Source: Providencia alcalifaciens (GTDB lineage: Bacteria > Pseudomonadota > Gammaproteobacteria > Enterobacterales > Enterobacteriaceae). Taken from it: a stretch of 64,000 bases of DNA. Every line of letters begins with the position of its first letter. Within the stretch, counting starts at the first letter, position 1. The notes under the pieces are model-generated. The model was given only the letters and a program-made list of their open reading frames with translations. It had not been told where the DNA came from and searched no databases. A program made the position numbers and the translations under genes. The stretch is from positions 2,604,001 to 2,668,000 of the forward strand of contig NZ_OU659204.1 in NCBI RefSeq assembly GCF_915403165.1, in the 5' to 3' direction. This document shows, one piece after another, positions 12,426 to 22,248 of the stretch.

Positions 12426-13156
12426 TATTTACGCGCTTCTATAAGTAAGTTTTTCATGTCGGACACAGCTTGAGCTAAACCGCTAAACAGTGCTCGGCCA
12501 ATAATCGCGTGCCCGATATTCAGCTCATAAATTTCAGGCAGTGCTGCGATACGTTGAACATTATGGTAAGTCAGCCCATGACCCGCATTCACTTTAATGC
12601 CTTTACCCGCTGCATAGCTTACACCATCACGAATACGGCGGAATTCAAGCTCTTGCTCTTGTTCAGTTTTGGCATCCGCATATGCGCCTGTGTGAATTTC
12701 AATAAATGGTGCCCCACACTCTTGAGCAGCATCAATTTGTTCATGATCCGCATCGATAAATAAAGAGACCAAAATACCCGCTTCGTTCAGCCGTTTTACT
12801 GCGGATGCGACTTTTTGTTTTTGCCCTGCAACATCAAGCCCACCTTCAGTGGTCACTTCTTCACGTTTTTCGGGAACTAAGCAGCAATAAGTCGGCTTAA
12901 TGCGACAAGCAATGTCAATCATCTCTTCCGTGACCGCCATTTCAAGGTTCATACGCGTTTGAATGGTTTGGTTGAGCAGTTCAACGTCTCTATCGGTAAT
13001 ATGACGGCGATCTTCACGTAAGTGGATAGTGATCCCGTCGGCCCCTGCTTGCTCAGCAACAAATGCCGCTTGAACAGGATCAGGATATTGTGTTCCTCTT
13101 GCATTTCTAACAGTTGCAATGTGGTCAATGTTAACGCCCAATAACAGCTCAGCCAT
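12425..13156 (-). CDS. pdxJ: Pyridoxine 5'-phosphate synthase PdxJ
   Basis: 243-residue TIM-barrel enzyme that condenses 1-deoxyxylulose-5-phosphate with 3-amino-2-oxopropyl phosphate in vitamin B6 synthesis. N-terminal [17 protein letters not shown], the central [14 protein letters not shown] and the C-terminal [10 protein letters not shown] and [10 protein letters not shown] phosphate-site motifs are all present. GGGAG precedes the ATG. Unlike Escherichia, where pdxJ directly follows recO, a 300-nt gap with a palindrome lies upstream here, suggesting its own promoter. Confidence 0.96.
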   Translation of the reverse strand: MAELLLGVNIDHIATVRNARGTQYPDPVQAAFVAEQAGADGITIHLREDRRHITDRDVELLNQTIQTRMNLEMAVTEEMIDIACRIKPTYCCLVPEKREEVTTEGGLDVAGQKQKVASAVKRLNEAGILVSLFIDADHEQIDAAQECGAPFIEIHTGAYADAKTEQEQELEFRRIRDGVSYAAGKGIKVNAGHGLTYHNVQRIAALPEIYELNIGHAIIGRALFSGLAQAVSDMKNLLIEARK

Positions 13157-13456
13157 GTTTAACTCCCTATGAATAAACAGTCACTTATTTCTTGTCTGCC
13201 ATATCCTACTGCAATTTATGGGATTGGGGGAAAAAATCTCTCATTCTTCCTCACCGATTCCAAACTGATAATAATATTTCATCAATTACATTCATTTTTT
13301 GGGAAGCGCCTCGAAGAAAATCAATAAAGCGAAAGTTTTGGCTAGGTAGCCTGCTGTTATACAGTTAAAACAGACTGTAGTTACGACAAATTGTCGTTAA
13401 AAAGACTTATAGTTATAACAAATAGAAAAAATAGCGTCATAGAACAAAATCTATTG
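13157..13456. other. Intergenic region recO-pdxJ with palindrome
   Basis: 300 nt without a gene. It holds a perfect 7-1-7 palindrome ACGACAA-A-TTGTCGT (13383-13397) close to the recO stop, and AT-rich sequence that may contain a pdxJ promoter. No sRNA was recognised. Confidence 0.4.
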
Positions 13457-14182
13457 TTATGACTTAGCCATGTTCTGAGAAGGGATAATAAATTGCCTGA
13501 AAAGTTCGCGGCTTTTAAGGGGTTTACCGCCTAGGTAAGGTTTCAGTGCCATGCGAGTAAACCGTTTAGCGGCTTTTAAGGTGTCGGCATCTGGGAATTC
13601 GCGATCGGCTAACGCTCTTAGTTGCTTACCCGTGAACGTGAGTTGGTCAACAACTAGGCTGCCAATAAATCCTTTTTCTTCACGGTAACGGTAAGTCATA
13701 GTCTCTGAAACTGGCTCACCACTGCCCGCACAATGTAAAAAATCTACGCCGTAACCAAGATAAGACAGCAAAGCAAGCTCAAACTGGCGTAAAGCAGATT
13801 CAGGCGTGCGTTCACTTCCTGCTAAAACTTGCAAGCAATTGAGATAGTCAAAAAATAGAGATGAATAAGGTGTACCGAACTCAATAACCCGAGCGGTAAG
13901 TTCATTAAGGTATAAACCGCTATATAAAACAGTGCCACTGAGAGGGAGAGCAAGAGAGACGGGATCAGCATTGATGAGGGTTTTGATTTCACCTTTGCCA
14001 CTCCAACGGATCAACAAAGGTGTAAAAGGCTGTAAACAGCCTCTTAATGGTGAGCGGTTGCGTCTCGCACCCTTTGCTAGCAAACGAATTTTACCTTCCC
14101 CTTCCGTGAAAAAGTCAATTAATAGACTTGTTTCACTGTAAGGACGGGAATGGAGCACAAACGCGCGTTGCCAACCACTCAC
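13457..14182 (-). CDS. recO: DNA repair protein RecO
   Basis: 241 residues. It mediates RecA loading onto SSB-coated ssDNA together with RecR. An N-terminal OB fold ([24 protein letters not shown]…) is followed by a helical domain, and the C-terminal block [24 protein letters not shown] is strongly conserved. Length matches Escherichia (242). The start is GTG (14182) with a weak GGTGA upstream, 11 nt after the era stop, in the same operon. Confidence 0.95.
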   Translation of the reverse strand: MSGWQRAFVLHSRPYSETSLLIDFFTEGEGKIRLLAKGARRNRSPLRGCLQPFTPLLIRWSGKGEIKTLINADPVSLALPLSGTVLYSGLYLNELTARVIEFGTPYSSLFFDYLNCLQVLAGSERTPESALRQFELALLSYLGYGVDFLHCAGSGEPVSETMTYRYREEKGFIGSLVVDQLTFTGKQLRALADREFPDADTLKAAKRFTRMALKPYLGGKPLKSRELFRQFIIPSQNMAKS

Positions 14183-14193
14183 GGTGTCACCGA

Positions 14194-15102
14194 TTATTTT
14201 AAATCGTCAACATAGCCCAGACTGCGCAGCGCTCTTTCATCATCTGCCCAACCGGATTTAACTTTAACCCAAAGTTCTAAGTGAACTTTAGTTTCGAACA
14301 GACGCTCCATATCAATACGGGCTTCTGTACCAATGGTTTTCAGCTTGCTACCTTTATTGCCGATAACCATTTTTTTCTGGCCTTCACGCTCAACTAAGAT
14401 CAGACCGTTGATATGGTAGCCGCCTTTATCCATCTCTTTAAACTGTTCAATTTCAACAGTCACAGAGTAAGGTAACTCGTCACCTAAGAAACGCATCAGT
14501 TTTTCACGGATAATTTCAGAGGCCATAAAACGCTGAGAGCGGTCTGTAATATAGTCTTCAGGAAAGTGGTGAATAGCTTCAGGTATATGCTGTTTCACAA
14601 TCTTCGCGATGGTATCAACGCCAGTGCCTTTTTCTGCACTAATTGGTACGACATCCAAGAAATTCATTTTTTGGCTGATCATACCGATGTGTGGTAGTAA
14701 GCTGGTTTTATCCGCTACATTATCAATTTTGTTGATCGCCAAAATGACTGGGCAACGCAAGCTAGATAGCTTGTTCAGCACCATTTCATCATCAGGTGTC
14801 CAGTGGGTACCTTCAACCACAAAAATAACCAATTCAACATCACCAATAGAGCTAGATGCTGCGCGGTTCATCAAACGGTTAATCGCCCTTTTTTCTTCAA
14901 TGTGAAGACCTGGGGTGTCAACATAGATAATTTGGTAATTATCTTCTGTATGGATCCCCATAATACGGTGGCGAGTTGTCTGCGGCTTTCTCGATGTGAT
15001 CGAAACTTTTTGCCCCAGTAACTGGTTTAACAGTGTTGATTTCCCAACATTTGGTCGTCCAACTATGGCAACAAAACCACAGTGGGATTGTAATTCACTC
15101 AT
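14194..15102 (-). CDS. era: GTPase Era
   Basis: 302-residue GTPase required for 16S rRNA processing and 30S assembly. G1 [10 protein letters not shown]3 DTPG and G4 NKID form the N-terminal GTPase domain. The C-terminal third is a KH RNA-binding domain ([17 protein letters not shown]). The start overlaps the rnc stop by 4 nt, giving tight coupling to RNase III. Confidence 0.97.
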   Translation of the reverse strand: MSELQSHCGFVAIVGRPNVGKSTLLNQLLGQKVSITSRKPQTTRHRIMGIHTEDNYQIIYVDTPGLHIEEKRAINRLMNRAASSSIGDVELVIFVVEGTHWTPDDEMVLNKLSSLRCPVILAINKIDNVADKTSLLPHIGMISQKMNFLDVVPISAEKGTGVDTIAKIVKQHIPEAIHHFPEDYITDRSQRFMASEIIREKLMRFLGDELPYSVTVEIEQFKEMDKGGYHINGLILVEREGQKKMVIGNKGSKLKTIGTEARIDMERLFETKVHLELWVKVKSGWADDERALRSLGYVDDLK

Positions 15103-15779
15103 TCAATCTCCAAGATTTTCAATGCTTGTTCTGCTGCGGCTTGCTCCGCTTTACGACGGCTTGAACCTATCCCGTGAATCGGCTCTTCAATGCCGCTCAC
15201 TTGGCAATGGATCGTAAATTCTTGATCATGAGCTTCACCTTTCACATGCACCACTAAATAGTTTGGTAGTGGAAGATGACGCCCTTGCAGATATTCTTGT
15301 AGCCGCGTTTTCGGGTCTTTTTGTTTATCACCCGGACTAATTTCATCCAACCTTACTTTGTACCATGCCAGAATGATCTCTTCGATAGTTTGAATATTAC
15401 TATCGAGGAAAATCCCACCAATTAAGGCTTCAACGGTATCAGCTAAGATTGATTCTCGGCGGAAACCGCCACTTTTTAATTCACCCGGCCCTAAACGTAA
15501 ACATTCACCGAGTTCAAATTCACGGGCAATTTCAGCCAGTGTATTTCCACGCACTAACGTTGCGCGCATACGGCTCATATCACCTTCATCCACCTTAGGA
15601 AAACGATGATAGAGATCGTTAGCAATCACAAAACTGAGAATTGAATCACCCAAAAATTCCAGTCTTTCATTATGTTTGCTGCTAGCACTTCTGTGAGTTA
15701 ATGCCTGAATTAATAAATCATTTTGCTGGAATGTATATCCAAGCTTACGCTGTAATTTTTCTAACAAAGAGGGGTTCAT
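15099..15779 (-). CDS. rnc: Ribonuclease III
   Basis: 226 residues, identical in length to Escherichia RNase III. The catalytic signature [12 protein letters not shown] (metal-binding Glu and Asp) lies near residue 38-49, with further acidic residues in [15 protein letters not shown]-terminal double-stranded-RNA-binding domain carries the expected [13 protein letters not shown] helix. It processes rRNA precursors and regulatory dsRNA, and is the first gene of rnc-era-recO. Confidence 0.97.
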   Translation of the reverse strand: MNPSLLEKLQRKLGYTFQQNDLLIQALTHRSASSKHNERLEFLGDSILSFVIANDLYHRFPKVDEGDMSRMRATLVRGNTLAEIAREFELGECLRLGPGELKSGGFRRESILADTVEALIGGIFLDSNIQTIEEIILAWYKVRLDEISPGDKQKDPKTRLQEYLQGRHLPLPNYLVVHVKGEAHDQEFTIHCQVSGIEEPIHGIGSSRRKAEQAAAEQALKILEIE

Positions 15780-16019
15780 GTGCGCCCAACCATTCTACGT
15801 TTAATAAAAAAGCACACGCAACAAACCTGTAAAATCAGCTATTTTACAAAACTGTTGCGTTTGCACTGACTTCCGCTGACCATCACCCATAAGCAATTGA
15901 TATTCAAAAAATAACTTTTATGAATTATCGAAATTTAACGAGGATAGTTAATAATTAGGAAGTCAATAATGTTTAAAACAACATTATTGTACACTGGGTA
16001 AAATAATAATGCTTATGAT

Positions 16020-16049
16020 AATGCGAGTTTTCTCATGAAAACCCGCATT
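16020..16049. terminator. Hairpin downstream of lepB
   Basis: Inverted repeat AATGCGAGTTTTC / GAAAACCCGCATT with one mismatch, 12 nt beyond the lepB stop. The trailing sequence is AT-rich but has no clean T run. The rest of 15780-16061 (rnc promoter region) shows nothing else clear. Confidence 0.45.
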
Positions 16050-16061
16050 GTCTGAAATGAA

Positions 16062-17027
16062 TTATAGAGGACCAATTCGGCTAAAGCGAATACCTGTAGG
16101 CCATTCGTTCTCTTGTTTATCTAAACTTAACCAGATAAACACCGCACGACCAACCAAATTCTGCTCAGGAACAAAGCCCCACATACGGCTATCAGAGCTG
16201 TTGTCTCTATTATCACCCATCATAAAATAGTGTTTCTCAGGCACAATCCACTCATTAAGTGGTAAACCTGGTTGTATATATTTTGATTGAGTAATGTAGT
16301 TATTAATTGTCAAAATTTGGTGCGTAACAGTATCTAATTTCTCACTTCGACCATATTGGCGCAGTGAGTTATTCGGTAACGCTTGGTCTACTGGGATTTG
16401 ATAATTACCATATTGATTATCAACCACAGAGCTATTTTCAAATACCATTGTCCATTCACTTGGCTCTAATGGGCCATAAGTAACCGGCAATTTCTCTGTG
16501 CATTTATTGTCTGCACAGTTAGGGTAAATCGTCAGCTCTTTCGCTTCTGGGTTATAAATGATTTTATCACCCGGCAAACCAATAACACGTTTCACGAAGT
16601 CTACATTTGGCTCTTTCGGATATTTAAATACCGCGATATCTCCACGATTTGGTTTACCCGTTTCGATTAATGTTGTTTGAGTAATTGGATCTTTCAATCC
16701 ATAAGAAAACTTCTCAACCAGCATAAAATCACCAACTAAGAGTGTTGGCATCATCGAACCTGATGGAATTTGGAACGGCTCATAAATAAACGAACGAACA
16801 ACCAAAACAATGGCTAACACAGGAAAAATTGAGGTTCCTGTTTCCAGCCACGACGGACGACGAACCGCTTTCGCGAGTTCATCTTCGTTCATTGAGCCGT
16901 TTGTTACTTCCCGCAATTTTTTAAGTTTCGCTTTACGTGCTGGCGCAAACTTAAATTTATCTAAGCACCAAATAATCCCTGTCACCAGTGTCGCCAGTGT
17001 GAGGATTAGGGCAAATGTGTTAGCCAT
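16062..17027 (-). CDS. lepB: Signal peptidase I LepB
   Basis: 321 residues. Two N-terminal membrane segments (about 4-20 and 64-80) precede a periplasmic Ser/Lys protease domain. The nucleophile Ser91 lies in PSGSMMPTL and the general base Lys146 in DFVKRVIGLPGDK; the GDNRDNSSDSRMWG box is intact. It removes signal peptides from Sec and Tat exports. AAGGAG precedes the ATG. It lies 17 nt after lepA and is co-transcribed with it. Confidence 0.97.
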   Translation of the reverse strand: MANTFALILTLATLVTGIIWCLDKFKFAPARKAKLKKLREVTNGSMNEDELAKAVRRPSWLETGTSIFPVLAIVLVVRSFIYEPFQIPSGSMMPTLLVGDFMLVEKFSYGLKDPITQTTLIETGKPNRGDIAVFKYPKEPNVDFVKRVIGLPGDKIIYNPEAKELTIYPNCADNKCTEKLPVTYGPLEPSEWTMVFENSSVVDNQYGNYQIPVDQALPNNSLRQYGRSEKLDTVTHQILTINNYITQSKYIQPGLPLNEWIVPEKHYFMMGDNRDNSSDSRMWGFVPEQNLVGRAVFIWLSLDKQENEWPTGIRFSRIGPL

Positions 17028-17044
17028 TAAGACTCCTTGTAAAC

Positions 17045-18847
17045 TTAGCTGTCTTTACCAACGTGCAATATAGCAAGGAACGCTTCTTGTGGGAGTTCAA
17101 CGTTACCCACTTGCTTCATACGTTTCTTACCGTCCTTTTGCTTCTGTAACAGTTTTTTCTTACGGCTAACGTCACCGCCATAACATTTGGCAAGAACGTT
17201 TTTGCGCAGCTGTTTCACTGTAGAACGAGCAATAATGTGGTTACCAATCGCAGCTTGGATAGCAATATCAAACTGTTGACGTGGAATAAGCTCTTTCATT
17301 TTTTCCACCAGCTCACGTCCACGATACTGTGAATTTTCACGGTGAGTGATCAGCGCTAATGCATCAACACGTTCGTTATTAATAAGAACATCAACACGCA
17401 CCATATCGGATGTCTGGAAACGTTTAAATGCGTAATCCAAAGATGCATAACCACGAGAGGTTGATTTCAATCGGTCAAAGAAATCAAGAACCACTTCTGC
17501 CATCGGAATTTCATAGGTCAAAGAAACCTGATTTCCGTGGTAAACCATGTTGGTTTGTACACCACGTTTTTCAATACACAGAGTGATAACGTTACCTAAA
17601 TACTCTTTAGGCATCAGCATATGGCACTCAGCAATTGGTTCTCTTAACTCTTCAATATTGTTTAATGCAGGTAACTTGGATGGACTATCCACATGTACAA
17701 CTTCACCATTGGTTTGCACCACTTCATACACTACCGTTGGTGCGGTCGTGATCAGGTCAAGATCGTATTCACGCTCTAAACGTTCCTGAATGATTTCCAT
17801 GTGCAGTAACCCAAGGAAACCACAACGGAAACCGAATCCTAATGCTGTTGATGTTTCTGGTTCATAGAATAATGAAGCATCATTCAGGCTTAATTTACCT
17901 AATGCATCACGGAAGGCTTCATAATCATCTGAACTCACAGGGAATAAGCCAGCGTAAACCTGAGGCTTCACTTTTTTAAAGCCAGGCAATGACTTCTCTG
18001 CTGGATTACGAGCCCCGGTTAAGGTATCACCAACCGGTGCGCCAGTGATGTCTTTAATCGCACACACTAACCAGCCTACTTCACCACAGCTAAGCACATC
18101 ACGGTCAACTTGTTTTGGTGTGAAAATACCGAGGCGATCTGCGTTATACACATTGCCTGTACTCATCACTTTAACTTTGTCGCCTTTTTTCAATGTTCCG
18201 CTTTTAATACGGATTAGAGAAACAACGCCTAAATAGTTATCGAACCAAGAGTCGATAATCAGCGCTTGTAACGGCGCATCACCATCACCTTCTGGTGGTG
18301 GGATTTCTTTTACTAAACGTTCGATAACATCTTGAACACCGATACCGGTTTTCGCAGAACAACGAACTGCATCATGGGCATCAAGACCCACAATGTCTTC
18401 AATTTCATCAGCAACACGCTCAGGATCAGCGGCTGGTAAGTCAATCTTGTTAAGGACTGGAACCACTTCCAAGTCCATTTCAATTGCGGTATAGCAGTTC
18501 GCTAAGGTTTGAGCCTCAACGCCTTGCCCTGCATCCACAACTAATAATGCGCCTTCACACGCCGCCAATGAACGAGAAACTTCATAGGAGAAGTCTACGT
18601 GTCCTGGGGTGTCGATAAAGTTCAGTTGGTAAGTTTCACCATCCGCAGCTTTATAATCGAGCGTTACGCTCTGTGCTTTAATGGTAATGCCACGTTCACG
18701 TTCCAGATCCATAGAGTCTAAAACCTGAGCCGCCATTTCACGGTCAGTTAAGCCACCACAGATTTGAATAATACGATCTGACAACGTGGATTTTCCGTGG
18801 TCGATATGTGCAATGATCGAAAAGTTTCTGATGTTTTTGATTTTCAA
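17045..18847 (-). CDS. lepA: Elongation factor 4 LepA
   Basis: 600-residue translational GTPase (back-translocase/EF4). G1 [10 protein letters not shown]2 RGITI, G3 DTPGH and G4 NKIDL are visible, followed by EF-G-like domains. The C-terminal LepA-specific domain ends in …[16 protein letters not shown]. Length equals the Escherichia protein (599) plus one. First gene of lepA-lepB. Confidence 0.97.
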   Translation of the reverse strand: MKIKNIRNFSIIAHIDHGKSTLSDRIIQICGGLTDREMAAQVLDSMDLERERGITIKAQSVTLDYKAADGETYQLNFIDTPGHVDFSYEVSRSLAACEGALLVVDAGQGVEAQTLANCYTAIEMDLEVVPVLNKIDLPAADPERVADEIEDIVGLDAHDAVRCSAKTGIGVQDVIERLVKEIPPPEGDGDAPLQALIIDSWFDNYLGVVSLIRIKSGTLKKGDKVKVMSTGNVYNADRLGIFTPKQVDRDVLSCGEVGWLVCAIKDITGAPVGDTLTGARNPAEKSLPGFKKVKPQVYAGLFPVSSDDYEAFRDALGKLSLNDASLFYEPETSTALGFGFRCGFLGLLHMEIIQERLEREYDLDLITTAPTVVYEVVQTNGEVVHVDSPSKLPALNNIEELREPIAECHMLMPKEYLGNVITLCIEKRGVQTNMVYHGNQVSLTYEIPMAEVVLDFFDRLKSTSRGYASLDYAFKRFQTSDMVRVDVLINNERVDALALITHRENSQYRGRELVEKMKELIPRQQFDIAIQAAIGNHIIARSTVKQLRKNVLAKCYGGDVSRKKKLLQKQKDGKKRMKQVGNVELPQEAFLAILHVGKDS

Positions 18848-19061
18848 GGTAATATCTTCTTTTAAATTGCCTTACAAAATCAGTTTTGAGCAAATTTTGC
18901 CACAAAACTAAAATGCTATGATTATCACAAGATTGCTAATTAGCAGCATTTTACATACAAGACCCCACTAACACAAAGATTCAATGTAAAACAACTGTAA
19001 ACTAGCCAAAGTTGAATGAGTTACTTATTTCATTTTTCTTTGTTTTTCTTCATTTTTGAAC

Positions 19062-19123
19062 GACTAAAAACAAAATCGCCTGTAGTAAAAAGCTTATGTC
19101 GTGAAAGCTTAGCTACAGGCGAT
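19062..19123 (-). terminator. Terminator of the rpoE-rse operon
   Basis: An 11-bp outer stem ATCGCCTGTAG (19075-19085) / CTACAGGCGAT (19113-19123) encloses a smaller AAGCTT hairpin. On the minus strand it is followed by TTTTGTTTTT, immediately beyond the rseC stop. Between here and lepA (18848-19061) no gene was seen. Confidence 0.85.
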
Positions 19124-19141
19124 GATGTGAGACAATGGCAT

Positions 19142-19606
19142 TCAACAATGTGTTTGAATGCTGATTTCGCCGGGAGGAAGTCCTATTTGTAAGACAATAG
19201 GCTGGAAATCAATTTTATTTCGCCAACGTGAAGCCATTTTTCGCGCAGTGAAAAAGCCAGCAAATCCACCGGAAATTCCCGCTAATGCGACCCATACCTG
19301 CTCAAATTCAGCTAATTGAGCCAATGCAGCAAATAAAAACAATCCAACCAATGGTGTTAAATAGACTAACATCGCAGAACGCAGCAAGCTCCCTTCAGGA
19401 ATACCCACTTCAATTTTTTGTCCAACAACCAATGGCTGTTCAACTTCAAGTTCTAATTCGTGCTCTGTGTTAGGCCCTATTTTGTTTAAAGCATATGAAC
19501 CACAAGCAGCACGAGCGCTGCAACTTCCACATCCGGCCGAAGAGCCATAACGCAATAATGCTCGCCCTTTCTGCCACCTAACCACCGTTGCCCATTCTTT
19601 TACCAT
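19142..19606 (-). CDS. rseC: SoxR-reducing system / sigma-E factor protein RseC
   Basis: 154-residue inner-membrane protein. An N-terminal cytosolic cysteine cluster (C26, C29, C35 in GCGSCSARAACGS) is followed by two membrane segments near residues 78-118 and a basic C-terminus. RseC positively modulates sigma-E and belongs to the SoxR-reducing complex in Escherichia. It is the last gene of rpoE-rseABC, 3 nt after rseB. Confidence 0.93.
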   Translation of the reverse strand: MVKEWATVVRWQKGRALLRYGSSAGCGSCSARAACGSYALNKIGPNTEHELELEVEQPLVVGQKIEVGIPEGSLLRSAMLVYLTPLVGLFLFAALAQLAEFEQVWVALAGISGGFAGFFTARKMASRWRNKIDFQPIVLQIGLPPGEISIQTHC

Positions 19607-19609
19607 GAT

Positions 19610-20560
19610 TTACTCCCGAAACTGAATGCTACTCGCAATTAACTGGGATGTTGATAGCGGTAACTCTCCTATTATCGTAATCACATTTTGCTTTTGAGTC
19701 ATGGTGTAAATTGTGCGGCGACCATTTTGTAGTGGCTGATCAAGTAAAGGACCTTTCGATGTTTTTGTCACATTAACCGAAAAGGTAAATAGCCCATCGC
19801 TGAACATCGCCGTTTCAATGATGTCATCATCGCTCAGTTTTCGCGTAGAGCGAGAAACTTCCTCAAAGCCTGGAGGCAACATTCCCACCTGCCATTTAAA
19901 TGATGGATTTTCGTTTTTCGGCGACACCAATAATGGCGGCAAATTCACATTACTGAGAGACTTCAATGAATCTTGTACATTTTTGCTATCTAAAACAGTG
20001 GAAATCACCCGAAACTGTTCCAGTGTTTGATTATTGTTGTCGAGTAAATCAACACGCAGTGGCAATTTAGTTTCTTCATCGATTAATAACACATAATTAA
20101 ATCGAGAATTATCTTTTGAAATAATACGCATGACTAATGCGGGTCTATCACCAATATGCGTGCGACCGGCATCGATAAAATTATAATAAGGCTGAATTTT
20201 TTGGTAATCCGCAAAAAGTACCGTAGGTAAATTATCAATAATATGTTCGCCATTCAGGCTAAACGCATCGAATCCAGGTTCAAAATAACTAATTCGGTTG
20301 CCATTTTGCACTATTTCTCGGCGAGATGAATCCATTTGGATCATTTGAGAAATAGGGACATCATTGATAATTGCGTGGCGATAGCGCACTGGAACGATAT
20401 TTTGCGGATTGAATGTCATAAACGACATTTCATATGACAGATTCTGGGCAGCCGTTCCCATTTCTTTGAAAAGAACGTCGGCATCCGTAGATGATGCCGA
20501 CGCTTGATTAGACATAATCAGGCTGCCCGTCAGGCAGAAGACGGATAACCATTTATTCAT
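19610..20560 (-). CDS. rseB: Sigma-E regulator RseB
   Basis: 316-residue periplasmic protein with a cleavable signal peptide (residues about 1-22, ending ASA). It has an N-terminal LolA-like domain and a smaller C-terminal domain. It binds the periplasmic part of RseA and protects it from DegS until lipopolysaccharide intermediates are sensed. Its ATG overlaps the rseA stop (TAATG). Confidence 0.94.
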   Translation of the reverse strand: MNKWLSVFCLTGSLIMSNQASASSTDADVLFKEMGTAAQNLSYEMSFMTFNPQNIVPVRYRHAIINDVPISQMIQMDSSRREIVQNGNRISYFEPGFDAFSLNGEHIIDNLPTVLFADYQKIQPYYNFIDAGRTHIGDRPALVMRIISKDNSRFNYVLLIDEETKLPLRVDLLDNNNQTLEQFRVISTVLDSKNVQDSLKSLSNVNLPPLLVSPKNENPSFKWQVGMLPPGFEEVSRSTRKLSDDDIIETAMFSDGLFTFSVNVTKTSKGPLLDQPLQNGRRTIYTMTQKQNVITIIGELPLSTSQLIASSIQFRE

Positions 20561-21183
20561 TATTGCAGTTTAACCCCTGCTGATGCGGTATTTTTATCAC
20601 TGTCTTGATGCGGTTGATTCAGCATTGAACGTCTTTCAATTTCATACTGTTGCAGCATGGCATTGATACGTTGATTTTGTTGTTCGATTTGCTGAGATTG
20701 TTGCTCAGTACCAAACAATTGGCTATCTGAGATATTTAAGCTAACTGGCGCACCACGTCCAACTGGAACAGTATTAAATACGGGATCATCCACAGTAGAA
20801 TCGACGCTATTGCTTTGATTGTATTGTTGAACACCCACAATTACAGCGAGTGATACACATGCAGCCACACCGATTTGCGTAATTTGGCTAGCCCATGGAC
20901 GAATTTTGTTCCAAAACGGGAAACCACTCCAGCTGGCTGGTTCTGGTTGTGATTCAACAACTGCTTGAGGATTAATTCGCACCGCTTCATTTTCCAGCGC
21001 TGCCGCAACTTTACTTGCAATATCAAAATGAATGACATCGCCTATATCATTACGCAGAGTATCACGAACAAGATGATAGCTCTCCCAACGTTGCTTTAAC
21101 GTTGAATCACATGAAATGGTGTTAATAAGTTCTAAATCTAGAGCTTCACCATCCATCATTGCGGAAAGTTTCTCTCTTTGCAT
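20560..21183 (-). CDS. rseA: Anti-sigma-E factor RseA
   Basis: 207 residues. A cytoplasmic anti-sigma domain (MQREKLSAMMDGEALD…) is followed by a single membrane segment near residue 108-124 and a periplasmic Gln-rich tail cleaved by DegS and RseP under envelope stress. ATG 21183 is chosen because the protein then starts like Escherichia RseA (MQKEQLSALMDGE) and AAGG lies upstream; the frame also permits a TTG two codons earlier. Confidence 0.94.
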   Translation of the reverse strand: MQREKLSAMMDGEALDLELINTISCDSTLKQRWESYHLVRDTLRNDIGDVIHFDIASKVAAALENEAVRINPQAVVESQPEPASWSGFPFWNKIRPWASQITQIGVAACVSLAVIVGVQQYNQSNSVDSTVDDPVFNTVPVGRGAPVSLNISDSQLFGTEQQSQQIEQQNQRINAMLQQYEIERRSMLNQPHQDSDKNTASAGVKLQ

Positions 21184-21240
21184 GCCCAATTACCTTCAGT
21201 TAATTGCTCACAGTTAAATGGTAACTCGCGACCCAACCCA

Positions 21241-21819
21241 TTAATGCTGTTGGATCAACGGCTGAACTTTTTCATCAATTGCTTCCCTTGCTCTAAAGAT
21301 CCGCGATCGAACTGTCCCTACAGGGCAATCCATCACCTCGGCTATCTCTTCATAGCTTAAGCCATCAAGTTCACGTAGCGTGATTGCCATTCGAAGATCT
21401 TCTGGCAGTGACTCAATGGTACGGAAAACAACTCGCTTTAATTCCTCAGACAACATTAAGTTCTCTGGGTTCGAAATTTCTTTTAATGCGCCGGCTGATT
21501 CGAAGTTTTCTGCGTCGCTCGCTTCCAGATCTGACGCGGGAGGACGTCTATCTTGCGCGACTAAGTAGTTCTTTGCCGTGTTGACAGCAATTCGATAAAG
21601 CCAAGTATAAAAAGCACTGTCGCCACGAAACGAACCGATTGCACGGTAAGCCTTAATAAACGACTCTTGTGCGACATCAGGCACATCCGCTTGCGGTACA
21701 TAACGAGAAACGAGACTTGCAACTTTATGCTGGTATTTAATCACCAGTAAATTGAAAGCTTGTTGATCGCCTTTTTGTACTTTCTCAACCAATATTTGGT
21801 CTGTCAGCTGCTCGCTCAT
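21241..21819 (-). CDS. rpoE: RNA polymerase sigma factor RpoE (sigma-E)
   Basis: 192-residue ECF sigma factor. Region 2 (FIKAYRAIGSFRGDSAFYTWLYRIAVNTAKN) and region 4 (ELDGLSYEEIAEVMDCPVGTVRSRIFRARE) are intact. It directs transcription of outer-membrane and periplasmic stress genes. Start ATG 21819 gives MSEQLTDQ, the Escherichia start; an ATG four codons earlier (21831) has its GGAG too close. Preceded by a sigma-E promoter, hence autoregulated. Confidence 0.96.
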   Translation of the reverse strand: MSEQLTDQILVEKVQKGDQQAFNLLVIKYQHKVASLVSRYVPQADVPDVAQESFIKAYRAIGSFRGDSAFYTWLYRIAVNTAKNYLVAQDRRPPASDLEASDAENFESAGALKEISNPENLMLSEELKRVVFRTIESLPEDLRMAITLRELDGLSYEEIAEVMDCPVGTVRSRIFRAREAIDEKVQPLIQQH

Positions 21820-21896
21820 TCCAGGAACCATCTCCTGAACACAGATTGATAATGACTTAACTTGTTCATCTTCTCCCTTCCTTAAGCAAGCCTAAC

Positions 21897-21923
21897 TTCG
21901 AGTAATAAAAACTGATGAAGTTC
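21897..21923 (-). promoter_or_regulatory. Sigma-E-dependent promoter of rpoE
   Basis: On the minus strand, -35 GAACTT (21923-21918) and -10 TCGAA (21901-21897) are separated by 16 nt, fitting the sigma-E consensus (GAACTT, N16, TCNAA). It lies about 80 nt upstream of rpoE and predicts the usual autoactivation loop. Confidence 0.8.
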
Positions 21924-22248
21924 AATTTATTCCAAAAATAATCGAAAATAATTTCAAAAAATGAGTTCGATGTTTCTTAATCGATCCCATTGATCCTTGT
22001 GAGCACTACCCAATAGTATACACAAAATAGGCATATACTCGGCATGATTACGTGGAATTTATTCATTTACATTGGCACTTATCATGTAGCCAATGGTTTT
22101 TTCCAAATAAACGATGATTTTCCAAATAACTAAAGTGTAGCTAAATAAAACGGTTCTTTGGGAACTCAAAATGCGATTAATACATAGTCACAGGCAGCTC
22201 GATAGGCTAACATAAAATTCTCTATAGAAACACAACACGCAAACACTT
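21924..22248. other. rpoE-nadB divergent intergenic region
   Basis: About 325 nt upstream of the rpoE promoter, reaching to nadB. It contains a 12-bp direct repeat TTTTCCAAATAA at 22099-22110 and 22118-22129 (19-bp period, about two helical turns), which could be a regulator site. I found no good NadR box and no gene. Confidence 0.35.
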
